DNA of 64,000 bases from Amia ocellicauda (lineage: Eukaryota > Chordata > Actinopteri > Amiiformes > Amiidae): assembly GCF_036373705.1 (NCBI RefSeq), contig NC_089858.1:32838749-32902748 (forward strand), written 5' to 3'. Below, in pieces: positions 52,378-64,000 of the stretch (positions within the stretch are counted from its first letter, which is position 1; each line of letters opens with the position of its first letter). Under the pieces are notes generated by a model, which was given only the letters and a program-made list of their open reading frames with translations, ran no database searches and had not been told where the DNA came from. The translations under genes were made by a program, and so were the position numbers.

Positions 52378-52702
52378 AGACCAGTGGTTCCCAAACCGGC
52401 CCGGGGGGACCCCCTACCCTGCTGGTTTTTGTTCCAACCAAGCTCTCAATTACTTAATTGAACCCTTAATTGAATTAATAATTTCCTAAATCAGAGACTT
52501 TTAATTATTTTAAACAGTAGGGGTTTAAAGTTAAGTATAGAATTATATTAAAACATGTATTGAAGAAACAACTATTTTCTTACACAATTTAAAAAGTAAA
52601 ATCTAAGCAGATTGTTACTTCAATTAAGGTTCAATTAAGTAATTGAGAGCTCGGTTGGAACAAAAACCAGCAGGGTAGGGGGTTTGGGAACCACTGGTCT
52701 AG
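52378..52702. mobile_element. Foldback DNA element with arms of about 80 bases
   Basis: The left arm starts tagaccagtggttcccaaac. The right arm ends gtttgggaaccactggtcta, its exact reverse complement. The match continues inward through ccctgctggtttttgttcca and ctcaattacttaattgaacc. The left arm has about 14 extra GC-rich bases. The centre is about 130 bases, AT-rich and non-coding. TA at both ends suggests a TA target duplication. Confidence 0.75.
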
Positions 52703-54519
52703 ATGCTCCACTACTCTGTAGCTCTCATTTCAAATGTATGGCTACACAGCATGGAGCACACAGCGCCATGATACACACACATCAACAAACACACACACAG
52801 TCCTCCCAGGTGAGCGGGTGCAGCGTGATTCTGAGCTCAGGGCCTCACTACTCTCGTCCTTCAGGTTTTACTAGTGTCTGTGGCCAGAGTTAATCTTGAC
52901 TAATTAAGCCAATTATGAGTTCAATTATGTAACTTATGTAATTATGTCCGGAGGAGGGAGAGGAGAGGGGTGGGAGCACAGTGGGACCCAGGGAAAGGGT
53001 TCAACTGAATCAATTAAGCCAATTATGCCATTAAAGAAACAAAGCTGGAAGTCCACACTGTCTGCCTGTCTGTCTGCCTTCCTGCAGGCCTGTCTGTCTG
53101 TCTGTCTGTCTATACACATGCAAACTGCAGGCTAGTGGGGATGTTGTGTGTGTGACCCCCTAAGCCCCTCCAAATAGCAGCTGTGTCGACAGTGCCGAGT
53201 GCCAAGCAAGTGTGTGTGAGAGTGTACGTCTCTGTGTGTGTGTGAGGCTGTTTGTGTGTGTTTACTCTCTGTGGGAGGTCTGAGCTCCACACTGCTGCTC
53301 AAAGTGATGACGAATCAGAGCCTGATACTGAACTGAACTGCTGCAAGCAAAATCACACCGCAGAGAAACAGAGAGGGCGACGGATAGAGAGGGAGGTGGA
53401 GAGAGGGGAAGAAAAATACAGAGATTAATGGAAAGGAAGAGATTTAGAGAGGAAAAAGCATGGGATGAGGACAGGTCTCTATCTATAAACTGCCTGGGCA
53501 CAGCGCCGATACTGACAGACTCAACTGCACTCTCTCTCCCTCCCTCTCAGCCCCTCAAGCACTGTGTGAGTGTCTGTGTCCCAGCAGGACTGTACATCTC
53601 CCACTCCCAGCCCCCCCGAGCGCAGCCGCCAGGGCCCGCAAAGCTCCCAGTTTAAACCTGAACCAACCCAGCCAGCCCATCTCACTGAGGCAACCCTATA
53701 TCTGCACTTCCCTGTCCCCCCTGAGTGACACAGTGCATCGTGGGATAGACATGCATCACTGCTGATGGCACAATGGTTGTCAAAACAGCGGCGTAGTAGA
53801 TGCGTGTCTGGCGTGGGGCCTCCACCGGGCGCAGCGGTGTCACTAACACCCTGACAGAGATAAGCTGAAATCCTCTGTGTCAGATTGAACACTGTCCGAA
53901 TTCACTGAATTGTGGCACTTCTGCCGTGTGCACTCGACATGTGGGGAGGGGCAGGCCCAGTTAACGGGGGGGACAAACTGAGCCTTGGGGGGGAGGGCGG
54001 CTGCGGCCTGGTCACCCTGCTGCAGCTGAGTGGCGCTGCTCTGGCCATGTGTGTCGGTGTGACTCTGTAACACCCTCAGACAGGTAACCCGAGACATGGG
54101 TGTGTGGAGGCGCAGAGCTGGGGGAGGGGAGTCTCAGCCAAGATCCCAGCCAGGTTAACGGAGACTGTCTGGATCCAGCAGGAGTCTGGGACTGATGAGA
54201 CTGAGGGAGAGAGAGAGACACAGAGAGAGAGAGGAAGCTGCTCTTCAGTGCAGCCTGTCTGGTGCTGATACTGGGCTTAGCTGACTGCTGAGGGTGTGTG
54301 TGTCTGTGTGTGAGTTTGATTGTGAGTGTGAGTGTGTTACTGATGGAGAGTGTGTGAGTGGGCACAGGGCAGTGAACCCCTCAGTCACACAGAGCAGCTG
54401 TTTCCTGTAGAGCACAGAGCCCCATTTACACTGCGCCCCCTCCCTCAGACAGGCTGAGCTACAGCACCGAAACACAGGGCCCTGAGCAGCACAGATCACA
54501 AATCACACAGTCAAGGGTA

Positions 54520-54645
54520 GTGTCAGGGCAGGGGCAGTGTCGGGGCAGGGACGGTGTCGAGGCAGGGGCAATGTCAGGGCAGGGGCAGTGACGGGGCCGG
54601 GGCAGGGGCAGTGTCGGGGCCGGGGCAGGGGCAGTGTCGGGGCAG
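54520..54645. repeat. G-rich minisatellite (ggggcagtgtc)n
   Basis: About ten imperfect units of 11-18 bases such as 'gggcaggggcagtgtcg', strongly G-rich on the plus strand and therefore able in principle to form G-quadruplexes. No gene is seen on either side between 52.7 and 55.3 kb. Confidence 0.8.
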
Positions 54646-55374
54646 CTCATCTGTATCAGTGCTTCCTTGCTGCTCTCAGTGTGTCATTCCTTCCCTTTCC
54701 ACAGGACTACGGTGAAAACTGCAGTGAAATGAGCCAGCGCTGCTCCACTTAACCAGACAGAGACTTACATAAACACTGATATTTTACCAGTCGCTTCATT
54801 ACTCCATCTCTTTCTCTCTATCTCCCTCCATCTCTCTCTCCGTGAGGACAGTGAGATGAAGGCAAGCTGGTGAAATATGATTGGCTGGAACACTATGAAT
54901 GAAAGCGCTATTAAACAGTTCATAAACTGCTCATTCTGGTTTAGCAACCATCCCGGAGGCTATCCTGCTGCGCTGACCCCGGGGCTGTGCTGGGGGGGCA
55001 TGCGAAGGCGGTGTCCATGGCGCAGGAATGCTCAGGCTGCCGGGTCTAAAAGGCAGTAATTGTCCGGTGGCCCACGGTCCGGCTGTCGGGTCCAGATCAG
55101 AGACAGAGCCCTTGACTGTGCCACACCACCTCCGGCCCGGGCATCTGAGGGCCCTGTGTAAGAGCAGGGTCAGAGGGGCACCTCGCTGCCACGTGTCTGT
55201 GTGCGGAGGTGAGTCGGAGCGCGGTGGGGGGAGCCTCTCTGGTGACACTGAGCTTTTTGTGCAGCGAGTGAACGTAATTGCTGCAAGCGCTCAGACCGCC
55301 CCGGGCCCTGCAGTCACATTTTCAAAACACTACCAACACAATACAGAGGGAATGAACTGTCAGTGAAAGATTAT

Positions 55375-55485
55375 AACAACATACTTTGTTATTGTTGTTA
55401 AGGTTGCTGAATGTTTTAACTCCTGACTGCAAACCTAATTTCCCCTCTGGGGATAATAAAGATTTAGATTTGATCTGATTTGGGA
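55375..55485 (+). repeat. 3' tail of an L2/Rex-type LINE
   Basis: 'aatttcccctctggggataataaagatttagatttgatctgatttg' resembles the common 3' end of fish L2/CR1/Rex elements (TTTCCC.CTGGG.AATAAAG followed by short T/GA repeats). Confidence 0.6.
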
Positions 55486-55489
55486 CAAT

Positions 55490-55805
55490 AGCGCCAAAAA
55501 GCAGCCTGAAAAGAGGAAACTCCAAGAAGACCAATAAAAACAACCAACAGAAAGAGAAAGTATTTGACAGCAAATGCAGAACAATAAGAAAAGACCTGCA
55601 AACACTGGCAAACTGCAAACACAGAGACCCACACAACACAGGATGCACCAGCAAGAGGAGAAATGGCCACGTCACACAGAGACCTGGAGAGAACTCAACA
55701 CCACACAGAGACTCTAACATTTGGCAATACAGAATGGAAACATATAACCAAAAACTATACCAAGAAATCCCAGAGGGAGACCAGGACAAAATATGAATCT
55801 CAACC
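55490..55805 (+). pseudogene. Probable LINE ORF2 fragment, left part
   Basis: A-rich, coding-like sequence with degraded lysine/glutamine-rich frames (for example MATSHRDLERTQHHTETLTF from 55663). It stops abruptly at the inverted end of the DNA element at about 55806. It may be the upstream piece of the reverse-transcriptase relic that resumes at 57387. Confidence 0.4.
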
Positions 55806-57084
55806 ACCCTGTTCACACTTGTTCACCTCAAATTTAGTCCTGCTTTTTTTAAACCCTGTTCACAGTTGAGGTTTTAGGAGGCCTAAGTGCGTTCACATAT
55901 GTAGCTGAAACGGAGGCCTGAACCTGACTGAGAGGAATGAGGAATGAGATATAAATCTGCTAAAACATAGGTGTGCTAACAGGTGTATGCTATGGATCTA
56001 TGTTACAACTTAATGGTATTGACCTAATCGCTTCTATATTCTCTTTGATTGTACTCCTAACCCTTTGCAGCTGATGCTTTGTAATATAATTTAAAAATAT
56101 ATGAGGACAAGACGTGTCAGTTTAGCAGCTGGGTTCAGCGGGTACCCGAATGAATACACGACCCATTTCCAATGTGGGTATCTTCTAAGTCTAAAAATGC
56201 TGTTCACTGGAAAGCGAAGCATGTTTAGTACGATGTCCACATTACATTAAATCACAATACAGGATATCGTGGTATGCATTATTAATCATGCACATACATA
56301 CAGTATATATTGTAAGGTACTGGGGGTTTGGTGTCCCACACTGCCCGAGTGTCGGTGCTGTTCTCCGGAATGCAGTTCGATATGTCCCATGCAGTCCCAC
56401 AGCCCTGCTGGGTTTATCTCTGCTCTGCTGCTCAGTATTTTTTTCTCAGAGTTCCCCGGAAAAAACGTGCAACTCTTTCTCTGGACTCCACATCTGTTGT
56501 GGTCGACATTTAAAAAAAACCCAACTCTAATCTTTATTTTAATTTTCGCATGGTCGGGCGAGCAATTATAATACTTCTATAAAAAAATCTATAAAGTTTA
56601 CCAGCTACATGCTTTATTTTCATTGAGTAATGTGAACTGTTTTCATTATTACCTATACTTTTTTCTATGAAGGTGAGCTAGCGAAATTTCATCAGTGCAT
56701 CTGAGGACATATGACTAGATAGATATGAGATTAAATTAATGCAGATAAAATTTTCCAACTGGCATATCCAAACCCGGAACCAGGCTGGCGCGGTGCGGCA
56801 CGGTACCCACTGGATATTTTATCGAGCCAACCCTGAACTAGACTAGAACCAATTTTCCGTCCTGCTCATTAACTCCTCATCACGTAGTGTACAATTCTCA
56901 CAAGATGTAAATTGGTAAAAAAGGAAAAAAATACAATAAAACATGTAAATTGGTACTTTCTCCGATAAGTTTTAGTAGTCAGCGAGTGTTGGTTTTCAAA
57001 AAATAATAATTAAAAATTATGAGAACAACCACACTCTCAAGATCCTCCATTGTTGTCATCTGAAGAACACGCCAATCTTTCAGC

Positions 57085-57135
<51 letters not shown>

Positions 57136-57386
57136 TATTTATTAGCAGATGCCCTTGTCCAGGGCAATTTAGAAAATGCGGCGACTCTTGGTGCCCACAG
57201 CCTGTGACATAATTTCCCTCAGCTCAGGTAGTGCAGTGGAAAAATACCAGACCAGCTTTAGGATTTTAGGCTGCCTCTAAAAGCTGGCCTAACTTTTTAC
57301 CTGGCCCAGGGCTGCCTCTTAATTTTTGAGCATTCACATATGAGAGAAAGGAGGCCTTGGGCCAGCCTAAATCTCAAGTGTGAATG
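55806..57386. mobile_element. DNA element with inverted ends, about 1.6 kb, inserted in LINE sequence
   Basis: The left end ccctgttcacacttg ... aaatttagtcctg matches the reverse complement of the right end, ccccattcacacttg ... agatttaggctgg. The body is AT-rich and has no long open frame. A (TTA)n tract and a SINE-like tail (57127-57180) lie inside near the right end. The superfamily is not identified. Confidence 0.5.
57090..57180. repeat. (TTA)n microsatellite joined to a SINE/L2 tail
   Basis: About 15 ATT/TTA copies followed by 'ttagcagatgcccttgtccagggcaattta'. The latter is close to the conserved 3' segment of fish V-SINEs and related elements (gcagacgcttttatccaaagcgac). Confidence 0.65.
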
Positions 57387-58440
57387 GGGCAGAACAGTGG
57401 AAAACGTAATTACAGAAATCCAAAACTTCCTGGACACCCCAATAATAGTAAAGAAGCTGAAAAAACGAATTAAATCATTGAAATGTAGAAAGAAAGCAAG
57501 TGGGGCCAATGGCACCCCCAACAGGATGCAGAAGCACAGCACCCCTGACACATCCTGCACGGCCTGCTGGACAGGTACTGACCACAGCTACACCTACACT
57601 GCCTGCCGGACCAGTACTGACCACAGCTACATCCTGCACAGCCTGCTGGACCGGCACGTCTGTGGCAACAGGCAGGGGAAAGTGTTATGACATCATCAAG
57701 AATATTCTTCCATCAGGGACACGGAGGGAGATGGGGCCGGAGAGCAAGATGGGAAGCGGAGTGAGACAGGGCTGCAGCCTGAGCCCTACCCTATTCAACA
57801 TCCACATCACCCAGTTGACCACAGCACTGGAGCAGAGCGTGGCCCCTGGGGTCCCTTGCACCGCTCCACAGTCAAACTGCTGCTTTACACAGACACCCTG
57901 GTGCTGCAGCTCAGCCTGGGTGTCCTGGAGCAGCATTGCAAGGACTGGTCTCTCGCTCCCAACCTGGACAACACCAGAGTCGTGCTCTTCCAAAAGAAAG
58001 CCAAGAACCAGGCTTCCTGCCGACTGTGACAGCCCTGGCAGAAAAGTGGCGCAGGGCCTTCTATGCCATCAGGAAACAGCTGTCCCGCCTAAAGCCCCAG
58101 TGAGAGTGTAGCTGAAGACCTGCGATAGTGTGATCTCCCCAGGGCTCCTGTACAGCAGCAAGGCGTTGGGCCCAGCATCATGCCGTGACCACAGCCAGTG
58201 GGACTGGAGCCCAGCCGAGTGCCTGCACCTGGTCCAGTTGCACAAGAGCGCTGCCAACAATGGCTGCAGGGCCAAACTGAGCCGCTTCCCACTGCTGCTC
58301 CCTGTGCTCACGAGAGCCCTGAAGCAATGGCCCCGCCTCAATCACAGCAGCCCACACTCACACTGCCACACGGCACAGCACAGCAGTGCAATAAGACACA
58401 GAGAGACAGCTGGCAATGAGTATCTGGCCCTTCAGTAACT
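57387..58440 (+). pseudogene. LINE reverse transcriptase relic
   Basis: The start reads FLDTPIIVKKLKKRIKSLKC then RKKASGANGTPN, typical of the region before the reverse-transcriptase palm. Further on, GSGVRQGCSLSPTLFNIHI at about 57755-57810 is the conserved RT block (RQGC.LSP.LFN). A 60-base segment (cacatcctgcacggcctgctgg) is tandemly repeated at about 57547-57650. Frameshifts make it non-functional. Confidence 0.75.
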
Positions 58441-58804
58441 TTCAATTCCCTTTCAGAGTCTGTCTCCTCCCTTCTGGCTTGCACTCCTCCCTCCCTCCTT
58501 CCCTCTCTCTCGGGGCCTGTGCTGATTCAGCCTCTCCCTATAACCTACATTTCCCACTTAGCCTGATATCCAGGAGCCACTGCTGTGACTTGTCATTGGA
58601 CAGATGGACAGATGGATGTGGGGACAGACGGACAGGCTGCAGGGTTCAGACATTATCCTGCAGGATCAGAAAGAACCACAAACCTATTTGGAGGGGCTCA
58701 GCAGCCTGGCCAGGACACGGCCAGAAACCCCACTCCAGTCCCACCCTATCACTGCCTCTCTCTCTGTGTCTCTTTCTCAGTGTGTGTCTCTTTGTGTGTG
58801 TGTG

Positions 58805-58855
<51 letters not shown>

Positions 58856-59044
58856 GTGTCTCTCCCTGTGTGTGTGTGTGTGTGACTCTCTCTCTCTCCC
58901 TGTGTGTCTCTCTCCCAGTGGCAATGCTCTTCCTGCTACAGTCATTTAATAATCCCTCTCATTATGCAGAGCCTGGGGCCGGACACATTGAATTACACTG
59001 CCTACATGAAAACAGATTGAGGCTGGCAGTGCGAATTAGAAAGC

Positions 59045-59450
59045 AAGGCTGGCAGAACGAGAGAGGGAGTGAGGCTGGCAGTGAGAGTGAGGGAGTGAGG
59101 CTGGCAGTGAGGCTGGGACTGAAGCTGGCAGTGAGAGTGAGGGAGTGAGGCTGGCAGTACGAGAGGGAGTGAGGCTGGCAGTGAGAGTGAGGGATTGAAG
59201 CTGGCAGAACGAGAGACGGATTGAGGCTGGCAGTGAGAGTGAGGGAGTGAGGCTGGCAGTGAGGCTGGGACTGAAGCTGGCAGTGAGAGTGAGGGAGTGA
59301 GGCTGGCAGTGAGGCTGGGACTGAAGCTGGCAGTGAGAGTGAGGGACTGAAGCTGGCAGAACGAGAGACAGATTGAGGCTGGCAGTGAGAGTGAGGGAGT
59401 GAGGCTGGTTGTGAGGTTGAAGGAGCAAGGCTGGTAGTGAGAGAGAGGGA
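59045..59450. repeat. Minisatellite (gaggctggcagtgagagtgaggga)n
   Basis: About 15 copies of a unit of 22-30 bases with variants gaggctgggactgaagctgg and cagaacgagaga. A higher-order unit of about 67 bases is repeated around 59080-59345. Confidence 0.9.
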
Positions 59451-60514
59451 GTATGTGTGTGTGTGTATGTATGTGTTGCATGTGTCCAAGGGTCAATGCA
59501 ATACAGATTTACACCAGGTCACACGACTGAAATAAACTGTGGGCGGGGCCAGGAGACACCAACCCCCCAGTCACCCCACAGGTCAGGCCCCGCAGTACAG
59601 GGGGTGCTGTGCGTGGGGCTGTGATCCCATTAGGGGATTAGGAGCAGCCAATGATTAATCTCCTCTAAGCCAATTGAGGCGAGCCAAGGAAGAGGTAGTT
59701 TCCCAGCACTGGTGTCTGTGCCCCGCACTCAGGCTCCAGCACCGGGAGAGAGGGAGCAAGGCTAGCAGTGTGAGAGGGTGTGAGTATGTGGCTCTCCCAT
59801 AGCGGCCTGGCGTGACTCAGGGCAGGCAGGGAGATACAAAGGTGTGGCACTCCCTCGGACCGGGGCGCACTCTCTGCTAGGGAGCGTGCCAACCTGCCTC
59901 CAAGCCAAGAGGGCAGTGGCTTCACTCGCGGCTCCATGTCACTACGCTCTCACAGCATTGTTACACGTTCAGAGCAGAGCAATATACATCCAATGGGTGT
60001 CCAGAGTACTTGAGCATGAGCTCTCCCGTCAGAGGCTCTCAGACGCTGGGCCCAGGCTCCTGGGCGGCGGAGTGCTGGGTTTCTCCAGCCACACCGAACT
60101 CAAAGCCTCCTTGTCTCATTAGATTACTGCTGATCCCTTCAGGGCGTGAAGCCTGCCAGCACTCCCTCTCCTCCCTCTCTCCCTGCTCTCTCCCTCTCTC
60201 TCCACTACCAGAGCAGGGTCACGCTGTGTGCTGTGTATGTATCAGTGTACCGCGGACTTCCTTAGAAAGCCACTCCCTCCTCCCCTCCGTCTCTCAAGGG
60301 GTCACTGCCAGTTCACCGCAGCCTCATTACCTGTCAATTAAGAAACAATGAGCGGGTGTTCTAACGAGCTCCGGGCCGAGGGAGTGACAACGCAGCCCGA
60401 CACACACGGGGACTAACTGCTGGACTGAGGGACACTGGAGCCAGGGAGACTGAACACAACTGAGAGGGAGAGGGAACGCTTGTGAAAGAGGGTGTGTATC
60501 TATATATACACTGT

Positions 60515-60564
60515 CTATACTGTAATAAGGGCGTCTGCCAAGAAATAAAAATAATAATAATAAT

Positions 60565-60603
<39 letters not shown>
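60515..60603 (-). repeat. SINE/L2 tail with (TAA)n and (TA)n
   Basis: On the minus strand 'tttatttcttggcagacgcccttatta' matches the same tail family as 57150. It is followed by about seven TAA and 18 TA copies on the plus strand. From 60610 to the right edge no coding exon is recognised. Confidence 0.7.
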
Positions 60604-60605
<2 letters not shown>

Positions 60606-63600
60606 CATATGTTTGCTTTAAGATGTTTTGACTGCACTGCACAAGCCTGCGTTTGCTTGGTCCCTCTCAACGGCCACACCGGCAGCACTGAGGGTGTGTT
60701 TACGGGCAGGGTGGGTGAGGCGGTGTGGAGGCCTGCCTGGTGCCGTGGAATTTCAGCACAGAAACCCCCCAGTGCCCCTCCAGCACAGAGACTGTGATAA
60801 GGGGGTTAATCCCTGATTTCCAGCGCTGTTTACATTTTTCTGCATGAGTGTTGCTGTGATTAAAATGATAATCCGGTGACGGCGGCCCTCGCTCACGCCC
60901 CACCCCCCCTGGCAGGAGCAGCCAGCCTGGCACTGCGCAGGTTAGAGGGGATGCGGAGGTTCAAGTGGAGAACACGAGCGTGGCCTGGCCCCTCCCCGAC
61001 GCACATCTGTCGAGCAGTGCATCCCCTCCCCCACACAGAGACTCTGTGCTGGTGGGGGCTAACCACTCTCATTTCTCAGTCCTCATTAATGATGTGTAAC
61101 AGTTAATTAACCCCCCCACCCCCCTGGCTGACTCCAATGAGACAGGCTAATAAAACCCAGCTGCCTGCTCTATGATCCTCCGCTGTCAGACCTGCTGGAC
61201 CTCTGCTGGCTTAGTGTCACAGCACCCTGCCATCATCCGGGCCAGGGGGTTGCTTTGGCTCCGTGTAAATGACTGGAGTGTCTGTGGACGCTGTCGGCGG
61301 CTCTGTGGAACCCACCCCCCCCACCCTCCGTCACTCTGCTGGCGGAGAGCATCTCAGGACACAGGGCTGAATCACAGCTGTGCTATAGACTTCAATACGA
61401 GACCCTCATTCACAATACTAACACAGTGAGACAGAGTGTGTGTGTGTGTGTATTACAGTGTGAGAAGCAGGGCAGACCTGGGCTGTTGAAGAGCCTCTCT
61501 CCCTCTCATCAGGAACCACTCAGCGCTGAGAGCTCTCCACACCGTGTCTGTGTGGATCGGCTTATAACTAATGCTCAGACACACTATCTAATGAACTGCA
61601 GCCTACAGACAACGAGCACACTGGAATTCATTTGGATATATTAAAATATGAGTTACTGAGCCTTACCCACGGCAGCCTGGGCAGATTGTGAGACCAACCC
61701 TGCCCCCCCCCATGATGCCAGTCTGCGCCAGCACAGGTAGTGAGCCCAGAGAGCGGGGAGACAGAGACAGCATTCATAAAGATGACAGTGCTGCTCGTGT
61801 CAGATCACAGATCACAGAGAGAGCTGGTGGCTCCAGGTCTGTACACCCAGGTGGGAAGAGGCAGATGAAAACACAGCGAGCGAGAGAGAGAGAGAGAGAG
61901 AGCAATGTAAAAGAAACCACTAAAGGAATAAGTCAAGTCGTTTCCTGAGCACTGGCTGCTGCTGTCTTTCATGCCGAGTAAAACACCCTTGTCGCAGGGA
62001 GATGGAGAGAAGGAGAGAGGGAGAAGAGAAGAAGGGAAGAGGGAGGGAGGGAGAGAGATAGGGAGGGGGGGGGGGGAGAGGGAGCGAGGAAAGCGGAAGG
62101 GCTATGATACATATTTCATGAGGTTTCCAGGCACTTCGCCACATCAAAGGCTTCCTGGAGGAGAACAGAGACAGCAGCAGGATGTTCAAATTAAGCCCCC
62201 CCCAAGGTCAGGCCGCCCCCCGCCCCACTCCTACAGCACGCTGTATTAGCTGCCTGGCCCAGACTGACCACCAGTGACGCAGCACACTGGACCAGAGACC
62301 CAATACGTGTGTGTTACAGTGTGTGTGTGTGTGTGTTAGTTACATTTTGTGTACCTGTAGAGCATCGTAAATCTGACCTGGTAAACTCCCCCACACACCC
62401 TGAGCCCAGAGCACCAGAGCAGCACAGAGACTGTCCACACAGTACAGCACAGCACTGCAGGAGTACAGCACGGTACTGCACAGCATGCCATAGTGTAATG
62501 TAGTACACTAAAGCCAAAGGTGATACATAAACTAAACTGTTGATAGATTTGGATTGATATCACCAGTGCTCCCTTCTCTCTCTCTCTCTTCTCTTTCTCT
62601 CCCATCTCTCTGCCTCCCTCTCTCCTCGTTACTCTCCATGCACCGACAGCTGACTCTATGCAAACTGTGCAAAAAAGCTCTCTCTGGTTCTGGGGCAGCA
62701 GGCTGGCGATTAGACTTGGCTGCGGAGGCTGCTGGTGACAAAGCGGCCGCAGGGCTCTCCGCTACAGGCTGGGCTGCAGCCAGCGCTCAGATCTGCGAGG
62801 CAGCGGTGGTGTGCTGTATCACATTCCGTCCAATTGTTTATCAAACAGAACCACACCTTTCAGATCCGCACACGCTGAACTAAATCCAGATGTAGCCGAA
62901 GGAAAGAAGCAGAGCGAGGGGGGGGGGGATAATAAACTAAGCTTGACACAGAGAGGGAGAGATAAAGAGACAGGAGTGGAGTGCTGCTGTTATTGCAGAG
63001 CCGTGCGGAGGGGGGGTGTAGTGGTCAGGAGGAGGGAATTAGAGCTGTTACTGTTTACACCATAGTGGGAGTGTGTGACTCAGTGTGTGTGCCAGTGTGT
63101 GCCAGTGTGTGTCAGTGTGTGCCAGTGTGTGTGTGTGTGTTTCAGTGTGTGTCAGTGTGTATCATTTTGTCACGCACCCTCCCCTTCCCCTCCAGTCAGG
63201 GGTATCAGATACAGCCATTGAGAAACCGATACTCTTAAACTACTCATGCAGATTTCACAAACAGGCCTGTCTTTTTTCCCTTCCTCTCTCTCTCTCTCTC
63301 CCTGTGAGTGAAAGGCTACCTGACTTCAAACGCCCATTCACACAATCAGTCCTTCCCCCTTCATCACCTAACTGCCCCACCACCCTCACACACACACACA
63401 CACAGGTCCCACCCCCTCCAGTGAAACACAGTTCACACAGTACTGCTATACAGTGCTGCGTTGTTCCTGGAGCTGTGCACTGCGCTGTGCTGTATTACAG
63501 TGCACTGTGCTGTTACACTGTGCTGTAGGCAGTGTGCTGTGCTGTAGTGTGCTGTGTACAGTGTACATTGTGCTGTACCTGCTGATCCAGGCTGTGGGGG

Positions 63601-64000
63601 GCAGTGCCTGTCTGCTCTGGGCTCTCAGCCTGTGTGGTTGGATGGCCTCTGTGTCTGCTCTGTGCCACGCTGAGTGCCGCAGCCCTGCCAGGCCCTGTGA
63701 TCCTCACTGGTCCTTGAGGGGGCGGAGTCTACCCGGGACACAGCGCAACCATTTTCCCTCCTGCGTGTCTTTACTCTGATCTTCAAAAGCCTTTGCCTTT
63801 GTTTAATATATTATTTAAACTGTATTAAAGATGTTCTTTTTCCACAAAGGATCCCATTACTGTGTTTAAGTGTGTCTGACAGTAATGCACACGCAGTGTT
63901 TAACTCTCACAGAGCTCTCTGCGGCCGGATCACTGGGCCGGCCGTGGCCACACTGCGCTGCTCTAATTCTAGTGTCATGTTACCGAATAAAAAATATATA

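Noticed and set aside
54931-55300. GC-rich block that might be an exon
   Set aside because: Open frames exist on both strands, but no family similarity, no paired splice sites and no neighbouring exons could be found.
55322-55816. 164-codon hydrophobic open frame on the minus strand resembling a membrane protein
   Set aside because: It is antisense to A-rich LINE-like sequence, so its hydrophobicity comes from T-rich codons.

Overview
The window is vertebrate nuclear DNA, most likely from a ray-finned fish. It holds compact multi-exon genes with GT-AG introns, several Tc1/mariner-type transposons with inverted repeats typical of fish genomes, L2/Rex-type LINE and SINE tails, and very many (CA)n, (GA)n and minisatellite tracts. 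Intron sizes and the linkage pattern would suit a gar- or bowfin-like lineage or an early-branching teleost, but the species is an inference. Coding exons below were assembled by eye from splice sites, reading phase and remembered family proteins. No alignment or transcript was available.

Layout: (1) 364-3969, minus: 5' coding half of a type I cGMP-dependent protein kinase with a beta-type leucine-zipper N-terminus; the gene runs off the left edge. (2) 5875-6803, plus: lage3, a tiny KEOPS subunit gene. (3) 7525-8842, plus: ubl4a. (4) 12253-15142, minus: a rab7 paralogue whose intron 2 is filled by a 1.4-kb minisatellite. (5) 16666-20585, minus: wdr45 (WIPI4), with another 1.4-kb minisatellite in intron 3. 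(6) 23169-31260, plus: a Drp1 (dnm1l-like) dynamin-related GTPase, head-to-head with wdr45, with three Tc1-like elements side by side in intron 7. (7) 35573-42354, minus: a class 4 semaphorin most like SEMA4C, with an intron of about 8 kb upstream. (8) About 50.9-64 kb: no gene recognised, only repeats, decayed transposons and possible regulatory DNA.

lage3 and ubl4a are neighbours at human Xq28, and WDR45 is on human Xp11.23. The block therefore looks like part of the ancestral linkage group behind the conserved part of the mammalian X. The PRKG, Rab7, Drp1 and semaphorin genes here look like extra paralogues of genes that are autosomal in humans.

The genes do not form one pathway, but four act on membranes: Rab7 (late endosome/lysosome), WIPI4 (autophagosome growth), Drp1 (mitochondrial and peroxisomal fission) and Ubl4a (tail-anchored protein delivery). 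The most interesting unexplained structures are a pair of related GC-rich palindromes just outside the inferred first exons of the divergent wdr45 and dnm1l-like genes; two intronic minisatellites whose repeat units look like splice sites and adjoin real splice sites; and a LINE split by a DNA element that carries a SINE tail.
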